Assembly: GCA_002416125.1 (NCBI GenBank)
Contig: DIBU01000010.1
Location: 125,486 to 189,485 of the forward strand
From: Halieaceae bacterium UBA5044
Lineage (GTDB): Bacteria > Pseudomonadota > Gammaproteobacteria > Pseudomonadales > Halieaceae
DNA: 64,000 nt
Direction: 5' to 3'
A program made the position numbers and the translations under genes. Below the pieces are notes generated by a model that did no database searches, had not been told where the DNA came from, and saw nothing but the letters and a program-made list of their open reading frames with translations. Shown one piece after another: positions 58,498 to 64,000 of the stretch; the first letter of the stretch is position 1, and the number at the start of each line of letters is the position of its first letter.

Positions 58498-60654
58498 CTA
58501 CCGCACTTTCAACAGCCCGTGTTCCTCCAGCTCCAGCATCAAGAGCTGCTGCACGATAAAGTCACGACTGCTGTCGGGGTGCATGAGATGGATGCGTTCC
58601 AGCCAGGGCCGCGCGGCCTCCTTGTCGCCGCGGTGCAGCAGCGCGCGCAGGACTTCCCGCAGGAATGTCGCCGGCTCATCGCTGAGGGCCTTGATGCGCC
58701 GCAGGCTGGCGCTCAGGGTGAGCTCCTCCGGGGTGAGGTCGGTGCCGAAGGGGTAGGCGGGCAGGCGTCCATCTGCGATGTGTGAACTGAGGGCCTTGGC
58801 GATGCGGTAGGGCGTGTTGTTGCGGGCGGCAGCCGGGACCTCGTAGTCTGCGGGCAGTTTGCCCTGTTCGATGGCCCAGTCGGCCAGTTCCTGCTGGAAA
58901 CGGCTGTCGGCAATGGCGATCAGGCGTCGAATGACCTCGGCATCCGTCTGGCCACGCAGGTCTGCAATGCCGTACTCGGTGACGATGATGTCGCGCAGGT
59001 GACGGGGGATGGTGGTGTGCCCGTAGTGCGTCACAATGTTCGAGCGCAGTGCCTTGCCCTTGCCCCGGGTGCTGCGTATGCACAGCACCGAGCGTGCGCC
59101 GGGCAGGTCGTGGGCCATGGCAACAAAGTTGTACTGGCCGCCCACACCGCTGATCACGGTACCGTTCTCCAGCGCGTCGGAGGTGACGGCGCCGCTCAGG
59201 CTGACCATCATCCCGGTATTGATGAAGCGGGCGTGGCGCCTCTGGGCACAGTACAGCGGGTAGTCCAGCAACAGCTGGTTGGTGCGCAGTACGCTGGTCA
59301 TGCAGATGCGTTCCTGTCCGGCGTCATCCAGGTCGCGCAGTTTCTGGTAGAAATCCCGCGGCCCGAGGAAGAAACCGCCGTGCAGCACCCGGCCGTGACG
59401 CAAGCGCCGCCCCTCACCGGCTTTCACGAGGGCGGCCCGCGTAGCCGGATCCTCCATGCTATTGGCCAGGGTAGCGCCCTCCAGTGACAGTCCGCCCTCG
59501 GCCAGTTCCAGTGTGTCTGGCAGAATGCCCCAGTACTGCAGGGTTTGCAGGCATTCGGGCGTCAGTTGTTCGGGCAGCACATTGCAGCGGCGCAGATAGT
59601 CCAGCAGGCGGGCATCGATCGCTTCTGAAATCAGCCCGTCATTCAGACCCTGTTGCAGCGCGAGCAGGTCGTAGACCCGGCGCTTCACGACCCCGGCCTC
59701 CATCAGGTGCAGCATGCCGTTGACGAACATCTCCGTGGAGACGTAGAGGCCCTGCTCGAACGGGCCGTGTTCGGTTTGGCAGCCGCTGTCGATACGGGTC
59801 AGCCTGTCGACCGCGTCCTGCCAGGCGGCGGGCTCTTGCTGGCGCAGGATAAGCGCATGGGCGACCGCATCGCCCAGGGCGCCGATACCGATTTGCAGGG
59901 TGCCGCCGTCCACCACCAGCGTGCTGGCATGTAGCGCGGTGGCGTAGTCGGCGGCGGGTACAGCGGCGTTGGGCACGGCAAACAGGGTGCGCTGGTACGC
60001 CGGGTTTTCTACAACGCCGTCAAACAGGGTGGCGGGCACTTCCGCGTCATGGCGCATGAAGGGGAGATCCCGGTGAACCTGGGCAAAGCAGAGGAAATCG
60101 TTCTGCCCTTGTGCGCGCTTGCTGCGAATGACATCCAGCGCCACGTCCGGGTTGCAGGACAGGCTGAGTGACAGCCCGTGGTCCGTATCGCGCGCGGCCA
60201 CCAGTTGCAGCAGCACGTTCACCCCGGCGGCCATCATGTCGCGGGCAATGTGCGTGTAATTGCTGGAGATGTACTGCTGCTGCGCTGCGGGCATGTTTTT
60301 CATTGATCCGGCTTTGAAGTACAGCTCGCTCACCTGGATGTTGGGCGGCAGCCCGCCAGCGCGCTGGGCCTCCATATACGCCAGCGGTTCATAGTCGCCA
60401 AAAATACGCTCCACAATGGGGCCGGCCAGCTCCGCCTCAATGTGACTGGCGGGCTTGGGCACCTCCAGCGACAGAGCGGTGTAGATGTGCAGCTCAATGT
60501 CCGGATCCTGCTCGGCACGCCGGAAAAACGCATTGATCAGCTGCACCGGTTTGCCCAGGCCGAGTGGGGCACCCAGTCGAATTGTCTTACCCAGCCTGGC
60601 GATTGTGTAATCGACGCAGGCTTCCGCTGTTGCAAACCGCTCTGTCATGGTCAT
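58498..60654 (-). CDS. Acetyl-CoA hydrolase/transferase family protein
   Basis: About 718 residues from ATG 60654 or 60648. RLGAPLGLGKPVQLINAFF and IARDMMAAGVNVLL in the N-terminal half, LVVDGGTLQIGIGALGDAVAHAL with the CoA-site Gly motif, and GVGGQYNFVAMAHDLPGARS with FITEYGIADLRG-type IVTEYGIADLRG at the C-terminus are family hallmarks. The protein is longer than the usual 430-500 residues because of a C-terminal addition after LRRIKALSDEPATFLRE. It transfers CoA between acyl groups or hydrolyses acetyl-CoA. Partner of fatty-acid turnover, possibly linked to alkane use. Confidence 0.85.
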   Translation of the reverse strand: MTMTERFATAEACVDYTIARLGKTIRLGAPLGLGKPVQLINAFFRRAEQDPDIELHIYTALSLEVPKPASHIEAELAGPIVERIFGDYEPLAYMEAQRAGGLPPNIQVSELYFKAGSMKNMPAAQQQYISSNYTHIARDMMAAGVNVLLQLVAARDTDHGLSLSLSCNPDVALDVIRSKRAQGQNDFLCFAQVHRDLPFMRHDAEVPATLFDGVVENPAYQRTLFAVPNAAVPAADYATALHASTLVVDGGTLQIGIGALGDAVAHALILRQQEPAAWQDAVDRLTRIDSGCQTEHGPFEQGLYVSTEMFVNGMLHLMEAGVVKRRVYDLLALQQGLNDGLISEAIDARLLDYLRRCNVLPEQLTPECLQTLQYWGILPDTLELAEGGLSLEGATLANSMEDPATRAALVKAGEGRRLRHGRVLHGGFFLGPRDFYQKLRDLDDAGQERICMTSVLRTNQLLLDYPLYCAQRRHARFINTGMMVSLSGAVTSDALENGTVISGVGGQYNFVAMAHDLPGARSVLCIRSTRGKGKALRSNIVTHYGHTTIPRHLRDIIVTEYGIADLRGQTDAEVIRRLIAIADSRFQQELADWAIEQGKLPADYEVPAAARNNTPYRIAKALSSHIADGRLPAYPFGTDLTPEELTLSASLRRIKALSDEPATFLREVLRALLHRGDKEAARPWLERIHLMHPDSSRDFIVQQLLMLELEEHGLLKVR

Positions 60655-60768
60655 CTCGCTCTTTGCCAGTTTTTTTGGTGCAGGAACAAGACTATCAAAG
60701 CACAGGCGCCAGGGGGGTATCTTGATCTGGCGCAAGGCCGGCAGCCGCCGGGTGGCCGGAAGGGGAGA

Positions 60769-61773
60769 TCAGCCGGCGAGGGTCAGCAGGAGGCGGTCCA
60801 GGCGATCCCAGGGGTTACCGTCGGCATAGCCCTTGACGCTGCCATCGACCTGCAATGCATCCTGCAGCAGAGCGCCCAGAGTGCGACTGCTGTGGCGTCG
60901 CAGGGCGCGGGTGACGGCAGCTTCGCGGCTCTTCCAGACCCGGTGACTGTTGAGCACGGTGCCCAGCGGCTGGCATGCCTCGACCTCGAGCTGCAGCGCA
61001 TACAGCGTACGAATTTCCCGTGCCACCGCCCACAGCAGCGGCACGACATCGGTGCCCTCGGCCCGCAGGCCGTGCAGCATGCGCAAGGTCGCTTCGGGTT
61101 TGCCGGCCAGCGCGGTATCGACCATGGTGAAGAGGTTGTAGCGCGCGTTGTCCAGCACAGCGGTAGTGACTGTCTGCAGGGTGACGTTATCCCCGCCGGC
61201 CAGCAGTTTCAGCTTTTCGACTTCCTGTACGGCTGCATACAGATTGCCCTCGAGACGTTCGGCGAGCAGTTCCAGTGCATCCTCATCAATGCCCAGACCC
61301 GCCTGGCCCAGTCTCTGGCGCAGCCAGCGGGGCATGTCGCGCGCGGTTACGGGCCACACCTGGACCACGGCGCCGACTTTGTCCAGCGCCTTGAACCACT
61401 TGCTGTTCTGGGACTGGCGGTCGATTTTGCCGCTGATGACGAGGAGTACGTCGTCGCCGCTGGCCTGCTCCAGGTAGGCACAGAGCGCCTTGCTGCCCTC
61501 GGCGCCCGGCTTGCCGTCCGGGAGACGCAGCTCAATCACCTTGCGCTCCCCGAACAGGGACAATTCCGCGGCGCTGTGCAGCAGTGCTTCCCAGCTGAAG
61601 TCTTTGGGTGCTGTATCCAGCACCTCGCGCTCCGTGCATCCGGCGGCGCGAGCCGCGCTGCGTACGAGGTCGGCACACTCCTGCAGCAGCAGCGGCTCAT
61701 CGCCCGTCAACAGGTAAACCGGCAGGCACTGGTCCTGCAGGTGTTTGGCGAGTTGCTCCGCCTTGAGCTGCAT
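60769..61773 (-). CDS. holA: DNA polymerase III delta subunit
   Basis: 334 residues. LPVYLLTGDEPLLLQECADLVR at the N-terminus and DVLLVISGKIDRQSQNSKWF in the centre are typical; the C-terminal helical domain closes with WDRLDRLLLTLAG. It opens the sliding clamp in the clamp loader. ATG overlaps the stop of lptE by 1 bp (TAATG). Confidence 0.95.
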   Translation of the reverse strand: MQLKAEQLAKHLQDQCLPVYLLTGDEPLLLQECADLVRSAARAAGCTEREVLDTAPKDFSWEALLHSAAELSLFGERKVIELRLPDGKPGAEGSKALCAYLEQASGDDVLLVISGKIDRQSQNSKWFKALDKVGAVVQVWPVTARDMPRWLRQRLGQAGLGIDEDALELLAERLEGNLYAAVQEVEKLKLLAGGDNVTLQTVTTAVLDNARYNLFTMVDTALAGKPEATLRMLHGLRAEGTDVVPLLWAVAREIRTLYALQLEVEACQPLGTVLNSHRVWKSREAAVTRALRRHSSRTLGALLQDALQVDGSVKGYADGNPWDRLDRLLLTLAG

Positions 61774-62291
61774 TATTGGGCTGCGGCGTGGAATCCGATC
61801 CGGCGCAGAATCTGTTGCGCCAGTTCGCCGCGCATCTCCGCCTGCAGGATGCGAATCTCTTCCGCTTTGCCCACCACATTGCTGGGATCGTTTTCCATCT
61901 GCTTGGTGACGACGGCCTCCGAGGGTTCCATAGCGATCGACCCGTCCGGTGCGCGTACCGTGAAGCGGGTTTGCAGGGTGAGTTCGAATTCCGCTGCCCG
62001 CGCCTCACTGGTGAGCGACAGGTTGCGCTGGCTGAAGCGCTCGGGCTCGAGCTGCAGGATATAGGCGGCGTCCTTGCGATCCACCCATTCGATACCGTTG
62101 GCAGAGAAACGGGAGCGCAGTTCCCGGGTGAATTCGCTGTTCGGGCTGCCGGTTTCCAGGTGCAGTTGCCGCCACTCGGCGGGGAGTCCGGTGGAGCTGG
62201 CAGCGCCCCGCAGCTGGAAGCCGCAGGCGCTCAGCAGGATGGCCAGAAACAGGGTCGATGCTATGCGTACCATGGGTAACGTCCCGGCCAT
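61773..62291 (-). CDS. lptE: LPS-assembly lipoprotein LptE
   Basis: 172 residues. Lipobox leader IASTLFLAILLSACGFQLRG, where CGFQLRG is the LptE hallmark, followed by a beta-rich body (YILQLEPERFSQRNLSLTSE). Plugs the LptD barrel in LPS export. The ATG overlaps the leuS stop (TGATG). leuS-lptE-holA is the conserved gammaproteobacterial order. Confidence 0.93.
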   Translation of the reverse strand: MAGTLPMVRIASTLFLAILLSACGFQLRGAASSTGLPAEWRQLHLETGSPNSEFTRELRSRFSANGIEWVDRKDAAYILQLEPERFSQRNLSLTSEARAAEFELTLQTRFTVRAPDGSIAMEPSEAVVTKQMENDPSNVVGKAEEIRILQAEMRGELAQQILRRIGFHAAAQ

Positions 62292-64000
62292 CAGTTAGCC
62301 ACTATGTTAACGAGTTTCCCCGGCACCACAATCACCTTGCGCACAGTCACCCCCTCCAGGAACCGCTGCACATTGTCCTGGGCCATGGCTTCTGCCTGCA
62401 CGGCTGACTTGTCCGCATCTGCCGGCACGGAAATCTGCGCGCGCACCTTGCCATTGACCTGTACCGCCATGTCAATGCTGTCGCGCACCAGCGCTGACTC
62501 ATCCACGGCGGGCCAGGGTGCGTCCAGCAGCGGGCCGGTGCCGTCCAGCAGCGGCCAGAGGTGGTGGCAGATATGCGGCACAATGGGGCTGAGCATCAGC
62601 ACCACGGCCTGCAGGGCCTCGCGCACGACGCTGCGCGCCTCGGCGTGTGACTGGTCGAGTCGCGCGATGTCGTTGCACAGTTCCATGATGGCGGCGATCG
62701 CCGTGTTGAAAGTCTGTCTGCGACCGTAGTCATCGCTCACCTTGGCGATGGTTTCGTGGGTCTTGCGACGCAGCTGGCGCTCCGCGTCGCCGGAGGCCGC
62801 TGCGGGCTGCCCCGCTGCCGGGCCGGCTTCCAGGTGCGCATGCACCAGCTTCCACAGTTTGCGCAGAAAGCGGCTCGCGCCTTCGACACCGGCATCGTGC
62901 CACTCCAGTGTTTGCTCCGGCGGTGCAGCAAACATGGTGAACAGGCGTACCGTGTCCGCGCCGAAGGTCTCAACCGCGGAGTGCGGGTCGATACCATTGT
63001 TCTTGGACTTCGACATCTTGGTCACGCCACCGGAGATCACGGCCTCGCCGGTGTTGCGTTCAACGGCACGCACCACGCGCCCGCGGTCGTCGCGCTCCAC
63101 GTCGACATCCGTCGGTGCCACCCAGACCCGGCTACCACCGGGGCCCTCCCGGTAAAACGATTCCGCCAGCACCATGCCCTGGCAGAGCAGGCGTTCAAAG
63201 GGCTCGCTCGAGGTGACCAGGCCTTCGTCACGCATCAGCTTGTGGAAGAACCGGGCATACAGCAGATGCAGAATGGCGTGTTCAATGCCGCCGACATACT
63301 GGTCAACCGGAAGCCAGTAATTGGCCAGCTCCGGGTCCAGCATGCCATCTTCGAAATCGGGGCAGGTATAGCGGGCGTAGTACCAGCTGGACTCCATGAA
63401 GGTGTCGAAGGTATCGGTTTCACGCTCCACGGGCCTGCCGTCGAGCTCGTCCTGACGCCATGCCGGGTCGGCCTTGATCGGTGAGATAACGCCGTCCATC
63501 TGCACGTCTTCGGGCAGCAATACCGGTAATTTATGCGCTGGTACCGGAATTTCCCCGCCCTCGGGCAGGTTGAGCATCGGGATGGGCGCGCCCCAGTACC
63601 GCTGTCGGGAGACGCCCCAGTCACGTAACCGGTAATTCGTGGTGACCCGACCGCGCCCGGCTTGTTCCAGCCGGTCGGCGATGGCGGTAAACGCTTCCTC
63701 CGACGTCAGACCGTCAAACGCGCCGGAGTTGATCAAGGTGCCCTTGACGGTGGCCGCGGCCTGGCTGAGGTCGGCTTCGGCGCCGTCTTCTGCGGCTATC
63801 ACGGGCCGTATCGGCAGCTTGTAGGTGCGGGCAAACTCCCAGTCGCGCTGGTCGTGCGCCGGTACCGCCATGATCGCACCCGAGCCATAGTCCATCAGCA
63901 CGTAGTTGGCCACCCACACGGGCACCTGCTCACCGTTGAGCGGGTTGATGGCGCGCAGCCCCGTATCCAGTCCGCGCTTTTCCATGGTGGCCATATCGGC
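62291..64000 (-). CDS. leuS: Leucyl-tRNA synthetase, C-terminal part (5' end outside window)
   Basis: At least 569 codons of the C-terminal two-thirds are visible. The editing domain (ALINPLNGEQVPVWVANYVL), the connective RLRDWGVSRQRYWGAPIPM, KMSKSKNNGIDP (KMSKS loop) and the anticodon and C-terminal domains (WPAVDESAL, then KVIVVPGKLVNIVAN at the end) all are normal. The N-terminal Rossmann region with HIGH lies beyond the window. Confidence 0.97.
   Translation of the reverse strand, partial: ADMATMEKRGLDTGLRAINPLNGEQVPVWVANYVLMDYGSGAIMAVPAHDQRDWEFARTYKLPIRPVIAAEDGAEADLSQAAATVKGTLINSGAFDGLTSEEAFTAIADRLEQAGRGRVTTNYRLRDWGVSRQRYWGAPIPMLNLPEGGEIPVPAHKLPVLLPEDVQMDGVISPIKADPAWRQDELDGRPVERETDTFDTFMESSWYYARYTCPDFEDGMLDPELANYWLPVDQYVGGIEHAILHLLYARFFHKLMRDEGLVTSSEPFERLLCQGMVLAESFYREGPGGSRVWVAPTDVDVERDDRGRVVRAVERNTGEAVISGGVTKMSKSKNNGIDPHSAVETFGADTVRLFTMFAAPPEQTLEWHDAGVEGASRFLRKLWKLVHAHLEAGPAAGQPAAASGDAERQLRRKTHETIAKVSDDYGRRQTFNTAIAAIMELCNDIARLDQSHAEARSVVREALQAVVLMLSPIVPHICHHLWPLLDGTGPLLDAPWPAVDESALVRDSIDMAVQVNGKVRAQISVPADADKSAVQAEAMAQDNVQRFLEGVTVRKVIVVPGKLVNIVAN

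Noticed and set aside
60442..62064. 540-codon plus-strand frame across acetyl-CoA hydrolase, holA and lptE
   Set aside because: It is antisense to three well-supported genes and has no recognisable motif; a GC-driven shadow.

Overview
The window looks like chromosomal DNA of a GC-rich marine gammaproteobacterium. TonB receptor coupled to a TPR protein, alkane hydroxylase, P450, BCCT transporter and the leuS-lptE-holA order fit the Halieaceae/Cellvibrionales best; this is an inference from gene content, no marker RNA is present. Almost all of it is dense GC-rich coding sequence. The exception is about 22.0-30.7 kb, which is visibly AT-richer and is an integron cassette array.

Layout. 0-7.5 kb: a TPR protein and TonB receptor pair (minus), then a BCCT transporter, a 2OG-Fe(II) oxygenase and a small membrane protein. 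7.5-17.7 kb: a Fur-box-controlled siderophore receptor, rnt-pyrC (overlapping), argG, an MscS channel, a P450 preceded by an amidohydrolase remnant, a LigB-type dioxygenase and a DUF924 protein. 17.8-21.9 kb: error-prone polymerase dnaE2 directly behind the integron integrase intI (3 bp apart), with a perfect LexA box in front of intI. 22.0-30.7 kb: twelve cassettes delimited by attC sites, carrying DUF4019, zinc-ribbon, membrane, unknown, PD-(D/E)XK-like, zinc-ribbon/HEPN-like, TonB-C, toxin-antitoxin, ArsN2-like and P-loop proteins. 31-38.8 kb: a run of small plus-strand genes (GNAT, GFA, MBL lactonase-like, VOC, phhB, VF530, YpfJ and others). 38.8-48.8 kb: ZIP transporter, a retropepsin-PDZ-amidohydrolase fusion in a tightly overlapping run with phnA, a deaminase and a GST, then YkvA, an OYE-type reductase, ChrA and an orphan EncFtn-like ferritin. 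49.4-54.5 kb: imuB and imuA, each with its own perfect LexA box but separated by unrelated genes. 54.6-60.7 kb: an AraC regulator divergent from alkB with a paired palindromic operator, a KefB-like antiporter and an acetyl-CoA hydrolase/transferase. 60.8-64 kb: holA, lptE and leuS (5' end outside the window).

The most interesting point is the SOS wiring. The parts of the ImuA-ImuB-DnaE2 mutasome, which in most bacteria share one operon, are dispersed over about 37 kb. They are tied together by three CTGT-N8-ACAG boxes, and dnaE2 appears to have come under the promoter of the integron integrase. DNA damage would therefore induce cassette shuffling and translesion mutagenesis from a single transcript.
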